A stretch of 64,000 nucleotides of DNA, taken from the NCBI GenBank assembly GCA_964619955.1, contig CAZUJF010000016.1, forward strand, positions 1 to 64,000, given 5' to 3'. Source of the DNA: JACQFK01 sp964619955 (lineage in GTDB: Bacteria; Planctomycetota; MHYJ01; JACPRB01). This document shows, in pieces, positions 32,100 through 40,321 of the stretch. The notes beneath the pieces were generated by a model. It was given only the letters and a program-made list of their open reading frames with translations. It made no database searches and had not been told where the DNA came from. A program made the translations under genes and the position numbers. Within the stretch, counting starts at the first letter, position 1. Each line of letters opens with the position of its first letter.

Positions 32100-32636
32100 T
32101 TCATGAAGCAGGACCCGGAGCTGCCGGACGGCGCCCGCGCTGCTGCGGGCCACCTTGAAGAAGCGGCGCCCGTAGAGGAAGCCCTCCCGGCCCGCATGAC
32201 GGTCCCAGGCCAGCAGCGCGTCGAAGTAGCCGAAGAGGTTCACCAGCACGATCGGCTGCCGGAGAAAGCCGGTCTGCCGCAGGACCAGGATGTCCCCCAG
32301 CTCGTCCAGCGTCCCGTAGCCCCCGGGGAAGACCACCGTCGCCGCCCCGCCGCTGAAGAGCCCCGCCTTGCGCAGCGCGAACGTGTGGTACGCGTGCATC
32401 GAATGCAGCCCCCGGTGCCGCTGCTTCCAGAATTTCCGGAGGATCACCCCCTCCACCCGGCCGCCCGCCTCCAGGGCCCCGTCCGAAGCCGCCCCCATGA
32501 TGGAGTGGCCCGCCCCGCCCCCCGTCCGCAGCACCCAGCCCGCCTCCGCCACCCGGCGGCCGAAGTCCCGCGCCGCTTTCGAATACCGCGTCTCCCCGTG
32601 ATCCGCCGAACCGCCCGCCAGCACAATTCGAAGCAT
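32091..32636 (-). CDS. LOG-family (lysine decarboxylase-like) Rossmann protein
   Basis: 181 residues, cytosolic. The hallmark FPGGYGTLDELGDIL (PGGxGTxxE) is near residues 104-118, after GGGAGHSIMGA near 39-49. LOG family members cleave cytokinin- or AMP-type nucleotide ribosides (phosphoribohydrolases); despite old names they are not lysine decarboxylases. Its stop lies in the AT-rich palindrome before the structured leader. Divergent from the HEAT-VWA gene. Confidence 0.9.
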   Translation of the reverse strand: MLRIVLAGGSADHGETRYSKAARDFGRRVAEAGWVLRTGGGAGHSIMGAASDGALEAGGRVEGVILRKFWKQRHRGLHSMHAYHTFALRKAGLFSGGAATVVFPGGYGTLDELGDILVLRQTGFLRQPIVLVNLFGYFDALLAWDRHAGREGFLYGRRFFKVARSSAGAVRQLRVLLHEDL

Positions 32637-32719
32637 CCGAATCCCCCGCGTCGATTTCCTGTCGAGTAGATCGGCGCTTTCCCCACTCCTCGTAGAGAGG
32701 AACCTTTAGGAGACCCGAC

Positions 32720-34138
32720 ATGCTGCTGCTGCTCGCCTGCCTCCAGCTCCAGGGCGACCCCCTGGCCGATCTCGCCCACCCCGACTCCTCCCGGCGCCTG
32801 AAAGCCCTCGAGACCGTTTACCGGGCGAACAATCCCGGCCAGCTCGCCCGCCTGCTCCCCCTGCTCGGAGACCCCCAGCTCCGGATCCGCCTCCGAAGCG
32901 CCGAGGCCCTCCGGAACCACCCGGACCTCCTCCTCCGCGCCTTCAAATCGCCCTCCCCCCTCGCCCGCCTTCACGCCTGCCGGGTCGCGGGGAAGGACCT
33001 GGAGGACGCCGTCGTCGAACGCCTCTCGGACCCCGACGCCCGCGTCCGCAGCGAGGCCGCGAAGGCGCTGAAAGGCCCGGCGGCCGCGGCGAAGCTCGCG
33101 GAACTGGCGCGGCGGGACCCCGACCCCATCGTCCGCGCCCACGCCTTCGAGGCCCTGGCTCCCGCCGAAGCGCTCGCTCTGCTGCCGGCCGCCGCCAAAG
33201 ATTCGCAAACGCCGCTCCGCCAGATCGCCGCGGAGCGCGCCGCGGCGCTGGGCGACCCCGCCGTCCTGGAGGCGCTGCTCGCCGACCGCGACTGGCGCGT
33301 GCGCTCGGCCGCGATCGCCTCCCTCCCCCGCTCGCGCGACGCGGTCGGCTGGCTCATCGCGCGGATGGACAAGGAGGAAAGCCGGCTTCAGACCGAGGTC
33401 CAGCGGCGGCTCGAGTCGATCTCCGGCAAGGACCTCGGCCCCGAGCCCCGTCCCTGGCGCGACTGGTGGGCCGTGAACCGCGAGACCTTCATCCCCTCAG
33501 GCACGCCCGGGGCCGCCGCTTTGAGCGCCCCCCAGACCCGGGCCGCCGCGTTCTTCGACATCCCGATCACGTCCACCCGCGCCCTCTTCGTGCTCGACCT
33601 CTCGGGCTCCATGCGCGAACCCGCCCCCGGCGGCGCGGGCAGCAAGCTCGACGCCGCCAAGCAGGGCATGATCGCGACCCTGCGCGCCCTGCCCGCCTCC
33701 GCCCGCTTCGGCATCCTCGGCCTGGGCTGCAACGAGGACGGCGACTACGTGGACCGCGACAAGAAGACCTGGGGCGGACGGCTGCTGCTGCGGCCGGCCT
33801 CGCCCGCCGCGAAGGCGGACGCCGAACGCTTCGTGAACGGCCTCGAGGCCCGGGGCTGGACCAACCTCTACGACGGACTCGAACTCGCGCTCGCGGATCC
33901 GGACGCCGACACGATCTTCCTCTACTCCGACGGCGGGGCCTCCAAGGGCGCGCTCGTCGCCACGGCGGAGATCCTCGAGGAACTGCGGCGGCGCAACCGC
34001 TTCCAGCGGATCCAGATCCACACGGTCGAGATCCCGGGCGAGAAAAACCCCGCCGACAACCGGCGCCTGCTCGCCGAGATCGCCGCGGCGACCGGCGGAC
34101 GCTGCCGTCTCCATGAAGCGCCCCGCCCGAAACGCTGA
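32720..34138 (+). CDS. HEAT repeats fused to a von Willebrand factor A domain
   Basis: 472 residues. A hydrophobic first 10 residues could be a short signal sequence. Residues 15-240 are HEAT repeats (DPQLRIRLRSAEALR, DPDARVRSEAAKALKG, DWRVRSAAIASL). Residues 285-465 are a VWA domain with the metal site DLSGSM (293-298), a later Thr (GWTNLYDGLELAL) and YSDGGAS, so a complete MIDAS. It probably binds a protein partner through a metal-mediated contact. AGGAG lies 8 bases before the ATG. The domain pair is uncommon. Confidence 0.87.
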   Translation: MLLLLACLQLQGDPLADLAHPDSSRRLKALETVYRANNPGQLARLLPLLGDPQLRIRLRSAEALRNHPDLLLRAFKSPSPLARLHACRVAGKDLEDAVVERLSDPDARVRSEAAKALKGPAAAAKLAELARRDPDPIVRAHAFEALAPAEALALLPAAAKDSQTPLRQIAAERAAALGDPAVLEALLADRDWRVRSAAIASLPRSRDAVGWLIARMDKEESRLQTEVQRRLESISGKDLGPEPRPWRDWWAVNRETFIPSGTPGAAALSAPQTRAAAFFDIPITSTRALFVLDLSGSMREPAPGGAGSKLDAAKQGMIATLRALPASARFGILGLGCNEDGDYVDRDKKTWGGRLLLRPASPAAKADAERFVNGLEARGWTNLYDGLELALADPDADTIFLYSDGGASKGALVATAEILEELRRRNRFQRIQIHTVEIPGEKNPADNRRLLAEIAAATGGRCRLHEAPRPKR

Positions 34139-34151
34139 TTCACGGGCGAAG

Positions 34152-34186
34152 CCCGCCGTAGCCCACCCCAAGGGGGCGAAGGCGGG
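34152..34186 (+). repeat. Dispersed hairpin repeat, copy 4
   Basis: CCCGCCGTAGCCCACC, CCAA, then GGGGGCGAAGGCGGG. CCCGCC/GGCGGG ends pair perfectly. Lies between the VWA gene and the sigma gene. Confidence 0.6.
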
Positions 34187-34210
34187 AAGCGCGACTTCAC
34201 GAAAGTCTTC

Positions 34211-34240
34211 TTGGCCTCCGGCGGCGGCGCGGAGTAGAAT
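34211..34240 (+). promoter_or_regulatory. Promoter of the sigma-factor gene
   Basis: TTGGCC (34211-34216), 18 bases, TAGAAT (34235-34240), then 6 bases to the ATG. Predicted transcript starts at the ATG; no Shine-Dalgarno. Confidence 0.6.
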
Positions 34241-34246
34241 TCATTC

Positions 34247-34819
34247 ATGGCGACCCGCAGCGTGCCGATCCTCACGGACGAGCAGCAGGTGGAACTGCTC
34301 AAGAAGGGCGACCGGAAGGCCGGCGACGTCCTCATCCAGCGCCACAACCGCCTGGTCGCGCGGGCCGTCTACGAGGTCGTCCGGGACCTCGCGGCCGTCG
34401 AGGATCTGATCCAGGAGATCTTCATGAAGATCTTCCGGAAGATCCACCTCTACGATCCCGCGCAGGGCAAGTTCACCGTGTGGCTCACGACGGTTTCGCG
34501 CAACGAGGCGATCAACCATCTGCGGCGCATGAAGCGCTCGCGGCACGTGTCGCTGGACGACACCGCGCCCGACGGCGGTTTCTCCCCCATCGACCGTCCC
34601 AGCCAGCAGGCCTCGAAGAAGGAGACCTGGGGCAAGGTCATCGAGGCGATCCACCAGCTGCCCGAGCCGGCCCGGACCATCCTCATCAAGCGCATCCTGG
34701 AATCGAAGCCCTTCGACCAGATCGCCAAGCTGCTCAAGCAGCCGGTCGACACCGTGAAGACGATCTACTACCGCAACACCGAGGCGCTCCGGAAGAAGCT
34801 GGGCGTCTCGACGCCGTAG
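34247..34819 (+). CDS. RNA polymerase sigma-70 family factor (ECF type)
   Basis: 190 residues with region 2 (RHNRLVARAVYEVVRDLAAVEDLIQEIFMKIFRKIHLYDP, then FTVWLTTVSRNEAINHLRR) and region 4 (IHQLPEPARTILIKRILESKPFDQIAKLLKQPVDTVKTIYYRNTEALRKKL). It directs RNA polymerase to its own promoter set. No anti-sigma gene is beside it; the next gene is the large membrane HEAT protein 160 bases downstream. Leaderless-type promoter. Confidence 0.93.
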   Translation: MATRSVPILTDEQQVELLKKGDRKAGDVLIQRHNRLVARAVYEVVRDLAAVEDLIQEIFMKIFRKIHLYDPAQGKFTVWLTTVSRNEAINHLRRMKRSRHVSLDDTAPDGGFSPIDRPSQQASKKETWGKVIEAIHQLPEPARTILIKRILESKPFDQIAKLLKQPVDTVKTIYYRNTEALRKKLGVSTP

Positions 34820-34825
34820 GAAGGC

Positions 34826-34855
34826 GGTAGCCGGCATCCGGTAGCTCGTAGCTGG
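34826..34855 (+). repeat. GTAGC-type short repeat, copy B
   Basis: GGTAGCCGG, CATCC, GGTAGCTCGTAGCTGGG, located between the sigma gene and the lower-GC HEAT gene. An inverted relative (copy C) lies on that gene's other side. Confidence 0.5.
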
Positions 34856-34980
34856 GCAGCCATCCCGACGCGATCCCGTTCACCGCAAGCCGCAAATCGT
34901 TCACAATTCTTGGCCTCAAGCCGCCCAAGAGGGCCTCCTAGAAGCAAAAGACTGGCATCCGCTTTGCTCTCCTCGGGGTT

Positions 34981-37608
34981 GTGACGCAATCGCCGGTCGC
35001 TCTTCCCGTGCGGCGACTGGGAACGCTGGCCTGGCGGCTGGTCCTCCTCACCGGAGGTCTTTGGCTCATGCGGCTGCTGCATGGAGGCGAGCTCAACACG
35101 CCCATCACCCGGGAGGATCTGCTCTGGGACCTGAAGGTCCTCTGGTATCACCGCTGGATCTTCGGGGCGGCGGGGATAGCCCTGATCCTCGGAGCCTGGG
35201 CGGGTGCCGCTTGGGGGTTCGGAAAGCTATGCGGTACGGATCCCGACAACGGCCGCCCCGCAGCGCTTGGGCTTCGCGTGTTTCTCGCGGTCGGATTGCT
35301 CGACGCGCTGGGAGGAACCTTCCTCCATTTCATGCCCCCGTTCCGGGCCGGGACTGCGGCGATCCTCCTCCTGCTGACCCGAAGCCTCGCCGTCACGTAT
35401 GCGGTTCCGGCACTCGTCTTTCGATTCGGCCGCGGAGGTGTGCTCCGGATTGTATTTCCGAGCCTGCTCCTCACGGCCATGGGGCTGGGCCTGTGGTCGA
35501 CTCGAATGCAGGTTCAGGACCCCACGCCCCCGATCAAAGACCACTTCGCCCAACAACGCATCTCGGCCATTAATACCCTGGGAGAATTGCTTCCTCATGC
35601 GGACGCTCCGGAAGCCTGGCGTGCCTATCTCAAACTCATGAGAGCATTCAGAACCACCGGCTCTCCCGGCATTCAGGATCTCCTCAACGCCCCGGGACCC
35701 TACTTCTGGCTGGAACGGAAGCTCCTGCTGGACTACGGACGCGAGGCAATCCCGCTGTTGAAGGCGGGACTCCGCAGCCCCTACCCGATGGTCCGCCGCC
35801 GTGCCGTCTGGACCTTGGCGTACTACTCGGACGACCCGGAGATCGTTCGTGCGACAATTCCCCTGTTCGAGGATCCGGACGACGAAGTCCGGGACATCGC
35901 CGTCAGACTCCTGGATCCCGAGGGATTCGATGCAAAATCACGTCCCCTGCCGGCCCGCTTGAAGGAGACGCTGGGACCCCTCAAGAAATTGATCTTCGAT
36001 CGGGATCCGCAGAGGCGTTATCAGGCATTGAATGCCCTGATCCATCAGGGGGCTGAGGAAGCGATCACCGAGCTGGCGGCGATCGTAAAATGCGACGGCG
36101 TTGGAAATTCCGGAAGCCGTGCCGTGAACGCGCTGTGCCGCCTCGGATCGACTCCAGCGATCAGGGTGCTCGCCGACCTGCCGGACGAACCTTCTGTTGA
36201 TCTTTCCGCGTTCCAGAAGAAGCCCCTGGCAGCAGCTGAGATCGAACTCTTGGTGCAGCGACTGGGAACAAAGAGGGATGCAGCAGTCCAGGCCATGTTG
36301 TGGCATTGTCTGCCGGAGCAGGGGCTCCGGCTCTCCCCGCCGTCCACAAACCGCCTGCTCACGCTCGCGACAAGCACCGACAAGAACCTCCGCACAGTCG
36401 CCCTCAGGGTCTTGTCGCACCTGGACGACCCACGGGCAATCGAGGTTTGCCGGAAAGATCTGGAAAGCGGTACCGAAGTCTGGAGCCTGGAAGGCCTGCG
36501 GCGGAACGGCCGGGCCGACGCGGAACAGGTCATGAAGGCGTTCAACCGCTCCCCCTTCATCTCCTACCGCCCTGACAGCAAGGACGTCGATTTGGCGCCA
36601 CTGCTGGAAGTCTGGGCCCTGGATCCCAGCCGCTCGGCTCAACATCGTTCGAGCGCACTCCACAACCTCAAGCTGATCAATCCTCAACGGGCCGGACAGG
36701 TGGCCATGAGGATTCACGCGCAGGGACCACCGGAGACGCCTCCCTCCTGGCTGCTGACGCATCTGGAAGCCCCGGAGCTTCTTGAAGTTGTGGAGCATAG
36801 TGATGGGAAGCTTCTCGAAGCAGCTCTGCTGTGGTTCGCCCGACTGCCGGCCCCTCCCGAACCGAAGCGGCTGCCTGAGTTGATCCGGTCCACGACCTCA
36901 AGACAGGTCCGTACTTGGGCCCTCCAGCTTGCAGCCAAGACCTGCTCCCGCGCTGCTATTCCTGCCCTCTGGGAAGTCTTCCATTCGCTTGGGCAGGGGG
37001 CCCCTCCGGAGGGAAAACTGGGAATCCTCTGGCAGATCGCGCAGTGTGGCGACCCGGCGGTACTTCCAAGGCTCCGAGAATTTGCCTCACTCCGCCCCAC
37101 GAATGACCAGCACGGGCAGCACGCGACGGGGATCGCCGATCTGTTCGAAGGTGCCTCCAAACCCGAGGTGCTGCTGGATCTCCTGGGCCGATCCCGCAGA
37201 TGGTATTGGGATGCCTACTGGCAAGTTCTGGGGCGAGATGCAGCCAAGGCCCTCGTTGGACTGGGAGAACCCGGTCTGGACACGCTACTCTGGGCCGCGG
37301 AGGACCCTGAACTTCGTTGTCTCGTCCTTGATGCTCTGGGCCGTTCCGCCTCACCCCAAGCCCAGGAAACGATCACCAGATTCTTGTCCCACGCGGACGG
37401 AAAAGTTCGCCGGGCGGCAGCGCTCGCGCTCGGGCGGCGGCCCGATCCGAAGACGCTGGAACTTCTGAAAGAGCTCTCATCAGACCCCGTACTCGACGTA
37501 CGAGAGGCCGCTGCGTGGGCCATCCAGGAGATCACGGGAGTCGACTCGGGCCTGCGTCTCGTGGACGAGATCCCCCCGAGACTGGAACGCGTCCCAGGTC
37601 CTCCGTAG
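34981..37608 (+). CDS. Large membrane protein with long HEAT-repeat domain
   Basis: 875 residues. Hydrophobic segments near residues 17-35, 58-80, 95-112, 120-145 and 152-170 form an N-terminal membrane part; residues 190-860 are HEAT repeats (YPMVRRRAVWTLAYYSD, DDEVRDIAVRLLD, DGKVRRAAALALGRRPD, DPVLDVREAAAWAIQEI). Start GTG 34981, without a strong ribosome site. Base composition differs from the neighbours: one sampled 60-base line (36061) is 60% GC against about 78% in a comparable line of the VWA gene. Flanked by inverted GTAGC repeats, which together suggest recent acquisition or movement. Function unknown. Confidence 0.82.
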   Translation: MTQSPVALPVRRLGTLAWRLVLLTGGLWLMRLLHGGELNTPITREDLLWDLKVLWYHRWIFGAAGIALILGAWAGAAWGFGKLCGTDPDNGRPAALGLRVFLAVGLLDALGGTFLHFMPPFRAGTAAILLLLTRSLAVTYAVPALVFRFGRGGVLRIVFPSLLLTAMGLGLWSTRMQVQDPTPPIKDHFAQQRISAINTLGELLPHADAPEAWRAYLKLMRAFRTTGSPGIQDLLNAPGPYFWLERKLLLDYGREAIPLLKAGLRSPYPMVRRRAVWTLAYYSDDPEIVRATIPLFEDPDDEVRDIAVRLLDPEGFDAKSRPLPARLKETLGPLKKLIFDRDPQRRYQALNALIHQGAEEAITELAAIVKCDGVGNSGSRAVNALCRLGSTPAIRVLADLPDEPSVDLSAFQKKPLAAAEIELLVQRLGTKRDAAVQAMLWHCLPEQGLRLSPPSTNRLLTLATSTDKNLRTVALRVLSHLDDPRAIEVCRKDLESGTEVWSLEGLRRNGRADAEQVMKAFNRSPFISYRPDSKDVDLAPLLEVWALDPSRSAQHRSSALHNLKLINPQRAGQVAMRIHAQGPPETPPSWLLTHLEAPELLEVVEHSDGKLLEAALLWFARLPAPPEPKRLPELIRSTTSRQVRTWALQLAAKTCSRAAIPALWEVFHSLGQGAPPEGKLGILWQIAQCGDPAVLPRLREFASLRPTNDQHGQHATGIADLFEGASKPEVLLDLLGRSRRWYWDAYWQVLGRDAAKALVGLGEPGLDTLLWAAEDPELRCLVLDALGRSASPQAQETITRFLSHADGKVRRAAALALGRRPDPKTLELLKELSSDPVLDVREAAAWAIQEITGVDSGLRLVDEIPPRLERVPGPP

Positions 37609-37636
37609 CTACCAACTACCCGCTTCCAGCTACCGC
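37604..37636 (-). repeat. GTAGC-type short repeat, copy C (inverted)
   Basis: On the minus strand GGTAGCTGGAAGCGGGTAG, then TTGGTAGCTACGG. Matches copy B at about 23 of 31 positions when inverted. It overlaps the stop region of the HEAT gene. Confidence 0.5.
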
Positions 37637-38313
37637 CGGCTCTTCAGACTTCGCTCCGCCTGGCGCCTCACGGCCTCGTCCGCATCCCCGGCCGCCGCCT
37701 GCTCCAGCGCCAGCTTCACCGCGGGATCCCCGGCCAGCGGACCCAGCGACTCCGCCGCTTCTTCGCGCACCTTCGGCGAAGGATCGCGCTGGACCCGGAA
37801 GAGCAACGCGGCCTGAAAGCGCGGGTCCGTGACCTTGTCGAGCTGGCGGCAGATGTCCGCCCGCACCTCGGCGTCCGCTGACGCCTCCATCAGCAGCAGC
37901 ATACTCTCCACCACCTCCGCCGTGCGCTCGAGCGGCGCGGAGAAGCGCAGCGTCCGCAACGCCGCCAGCCGCTGGCCCGGCGTCAGCGCCGTGTCGAGGA
38001 TGCGCGCTTTCAGCACGGGGGCGCGATCGATCGGGACCGGGGCCGGCGCGGCCGGCGTCCGGGCCTCCGCCAGCTCGCGCTCCAGCACGGCCACCCGCTC
38101 GCGCAGCGCCGGATCGCCGGGGGCCGGCGCCGGAGCGGGCACTGCGGGCACGGGATCCGCGACGACGGGAGCGGCCGTCTTCACCCGCTCGATCCGCGAC
38201 AGCTGCAGGCGGAGCCGTTCCGACTCGGCGATGCTGGAGCGCAGCGCGAAGAGCGCCCCGAAGAGCGCCAGCGCCAGCAGACCCGCGAGCACCTTCAACC
38301 CCATTCGAGCCAT
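37630..38313 (-). CDS. Membrane-anchored protein with HEAT-like repeats
   Basis: 227 residues: one TM segment near 8-27 (LAGLLALALFGALFALR), a predicted coiled coil (SERLRLQLSRIERV), a Pro/Ala linker, a second short helix (RERVAVLERELAEAR), then HEAT-like units to the end (DPSPKVREEAAESLGPLA, DEAVRRQAERSL). ATG 38313 follows GGAGGAGGGGG. Unknown partner. Convergent with the large HEAT gene, divergent from the nucleoside transporter. Confidence 0.75.
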   Translation of the reverse strand: MARMGLKVLAGLLALALFGALFALRSSIAESERLRLQLSRIERVKTAAPVVADPVPAVPAPAPAPGDPALRERVAVLERELAEARTPAAPAPVPIDRAPVLKARILDTALTPGQRLAALRTLRFSAPLERTAEVVESMLLLMEASADAEVRADICRQLDKVTDPRFQAALLFRVQRDPSPKVREEAAESLGPLAGDPAVKLALEQAAAGDADEAVRRQAERSLKSRR

Positions 38314-38382
38314 TGAATGCCCCCTCCTCCACCAATGCAATGGTTCGTTGTCAGGACCCCGCCCTTCTGCTGAACTATCCCC

Positions 38383-39747
38383 ATGCAGCAGCTCATCAGC
38401 CTCCTGGGCATCCCCGTCTTCCTCGGGATCGCCTGGGCCGCTTCGACCAACCGCCGCGCGATCCGCTGGCGCCTCGTCGCCTGGGGGATGGGCCTCCAGT
38501 TCGCCTTCGCCCTCCTCATCCTCAAGACCCCGCCCGGCTACGCCCTCTTCGACGGCATCGGCGCCCTCTTCACGCGGCTCATCAAATTCACCGACGACGG
38601 CGCCCGCTTCATCTGGGGCTGGATGTACCAGAAGGACCAGCCCCCCGTCTTCCTCATCGACATCCTCATGACGGTGGTCTTCTTCTCCGCCCTCACCTCG
38701 CTGCTCTACCACTTCGGCATCCTCCAGGCCGTCGTCTCCGCCCTCTCCCGGGCCATGCAGCGCACGCTCGGCACCAGCGGCTCCGAAACCCTCTCCACCG
38801 CCGCGAACATCTTCGTCGGCCAGACCGAGGCCCCGCTCGTCGTGAAGCCCTACATCGCCACGATGACCCTCTCCGAACTGCACGCGGTCATGGTCGGCGG
38901 CTTCGCCTCCATCGCCGGCGGCGTCCTGGCCGCCTACGTCAGCTTCGGCATCGACGCCGGCCACCTCGTCGCCGCCAGCTTCATGTCCGCCCCCGCCACC
39001 CTCGTCGCCGCCAAGCTCTTCCTGCCCGAGACCGAGAACTCCCCCACCGCGGGCATCCTCACGCTGAAGCCGGAGAAGGACAGCGTGAACGTCTTCGACG
39101 CCGTCTGCACGGGCGCCGGGGACGGCATGAAACTCGTCCTCAGCATCATCGCGATGCTCCTCGCCTTCGTCTCGCTCATCGCCCTGCTCAACGGCCTGCT
39201 CGGCTGGCTGCACGGCCTCGTCGTCCCGGGAACCCCGACCCCGCTCACGCTGCAGCGGATCTTCGGCTGGGCCTTCGCGCCCGTAGCCTGGCTCATGGGG
39301 ATCCCGTGGGAGGACTGCGGCGCGATCGGCTCGATGCTCGGCACCCGCATGGTCGTCAACGAGTTCATGGCCTACCTGGAGCTGATGAAGTCGCAGGTCA
39401 GCCCGCGTGCGTACGTCATCGCCACCTACGCGTTCTGCGGCTTCGCCAACTTCGGATCGATCGCCGTCCAGATCGGCGGCATCTCGGCGATGGCGCCCTC
39501 GCGCCGCGCGGACCTCGCCCGCCTCGGCCTGCGCGCCATGCTCGCCGGCACGCTCGCCACGTTCCTCACCGCGGGCGTGGCGGGGGCGCTGCTCACGGAC
39601 GAGGAGGTCGAGCGCGATTTCCGGAGAAACCGCGTGCGGGTCGCGACGCAGGCGGACGTGAAGCGGAAGGAATGCGACGCGTTCCTGGAGAAGTTCCCGG
39701 ACTCGAAATTCGCCGACGAGTTCCGCCGACTGCGCGGACCGAACTAA
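38383..39747 (+). CDS. Concentrative nucleoside transporter (CNT/NupC family)
   Basis: 454 residues in the inner membrane; cation-coupled nucleoside uptake. Family motifs: GTSGSETLSTAANIFVGQTEAPLVVKPY region near 127-155 (GQTEAPL), MVGGFASIAGGVLAAYV, SAPATLVAAKL, LGTRMVVNEFMAYLEL and ATYAFCGFANFGSIAVQIGG. About 8-10 hydrophobic helices. The last 45 residues are a polar tail (CDAFLEKFPDSKFADEFRRL) not typical of NupC. Ends directly against the stop of the next gene. Confidence 0.94.
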   Translation: MQQLISLLGIPVFLGIAWAASTNRRAIRWRLVAWGMGLQFAFALLILKTPPGYALFDGIGALFTRLIKFTDDGARFIWGWMYQKDQPPVFLIDILMTVVFFSALTSLLYHFGILQAVVSALSRAMQRTLGTSGSETLSTAANIFVGQTEAPLVVKPYIATMTLSELHAVMVGGFASIAGGVLAAYVSFGIDAGHLVAASFMSAPATLVAAKLFLPETENSPTAGILTLKPEKDSVNVFDAVCTGAGDGMKLVLSIIAMLLAFVSLIALLNGLLGWLHGLVVPGTPTPLTLQRIFGWAFAPVAWLMGIPWEDCGAIGSMLGTRMVVNEFMAYLELMKSQVSPRAYVIATYAFCGFANFGSIAVQIGGISAMAPSRRADLARLGLRAMLAGTLATFLTAGVAGALLTDEEVERDFRRNRVRVATQADVKRKECDAFLEKFPDSKFADEFRRLRGPN

Positions 39748-40308
39748 CTACTCGTCCTTGGGCTTGACGACGTCGGCCGTGCCGTCGCCCGCACCGCCCG
39801 CGCCCTTCACGAAGAGCCGGAAGCCCTCCGCACCGTTGCTGCGCGCGAAGTCCGACACCGTGACGCTGCCGTAGGGCTCGACGACCGCGCCCTGCCAGCG
39901 CTCCCCGGCGCCCAGGCCGCCCGCGTAGCCCATGATCTGGCCGCCCGTGCGGGTGTAGAAACGCACGAGCCACTGGAGCTTCTGGCGGTCCTTCGTCCTG
40001 TTCTTCAGCCGGATCTGCACGCCGTAGAGGCCGTTCGCGTCGTCCCGCGTGATGCGGTCGACCACGACCGCCTCGCCGTTGAACGTGACGCCCTGCTCGG
40101 TGCCGATCGGCAGCCATTCGATCGTTTTCGCGATGGGCCGCGTCTTGTCCGTGCCGAGCTCGGCCGTCGGATTCGAGAGCTTCGCGGGATCGAGGATCAG
40201 CTCCGTGCCCTCGTCGCCGGCTTCGGGCTCGAATTCCGCGGGGGGCGTGACGGACTCGCCCATGCACCCCGCCAGCAGCACCAGGGACGCCCACGCATGC
40301 TTTTTCAT
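39748..40308 (-). CDS. Lipoprotein, DUF1425/YcfL-like
   Basis: 186 residues with lipobox LLAGC (Cys15). The C-terminal domain (about 65-170) has the pattern of YcfL-type proteins: GVQIRLKNRTKDRQKLQWLVRFYTRTG, then a late aromatic/Gly-rich strand. Those proteins are periplasm-facing and of unknown job. Last of a three-gene operon, 13 bases after the M48 gene. Confidence 0.72.
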   Translation of the reverse strand: MKKHAWASLVLLAGCMGESVTPPAEFEPEAGDEGTELILDPAKLSNPTAELGTDKTRPIAKTIEWLPIGTEQGVTFNGEAVVVDRITRDDANGLYGVQIRLKNRTKDRQKLQWLVRFYTRTGGQIMGYAGGLGAGERWQGAVVEPYGSVTVSDFARSNGAEGFRLFVKGAGGAGDGTADVVKPKDE

Positions 40309-40321
40309 AAACGATTCTCCG

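Noticed and set aside
32091..32636. Lysine decarboxylase
   Set aside because: The PGGxGTxxE motif is that of LOG phosphoribohydrolases; the decarboxylase label is a historical misnomer.
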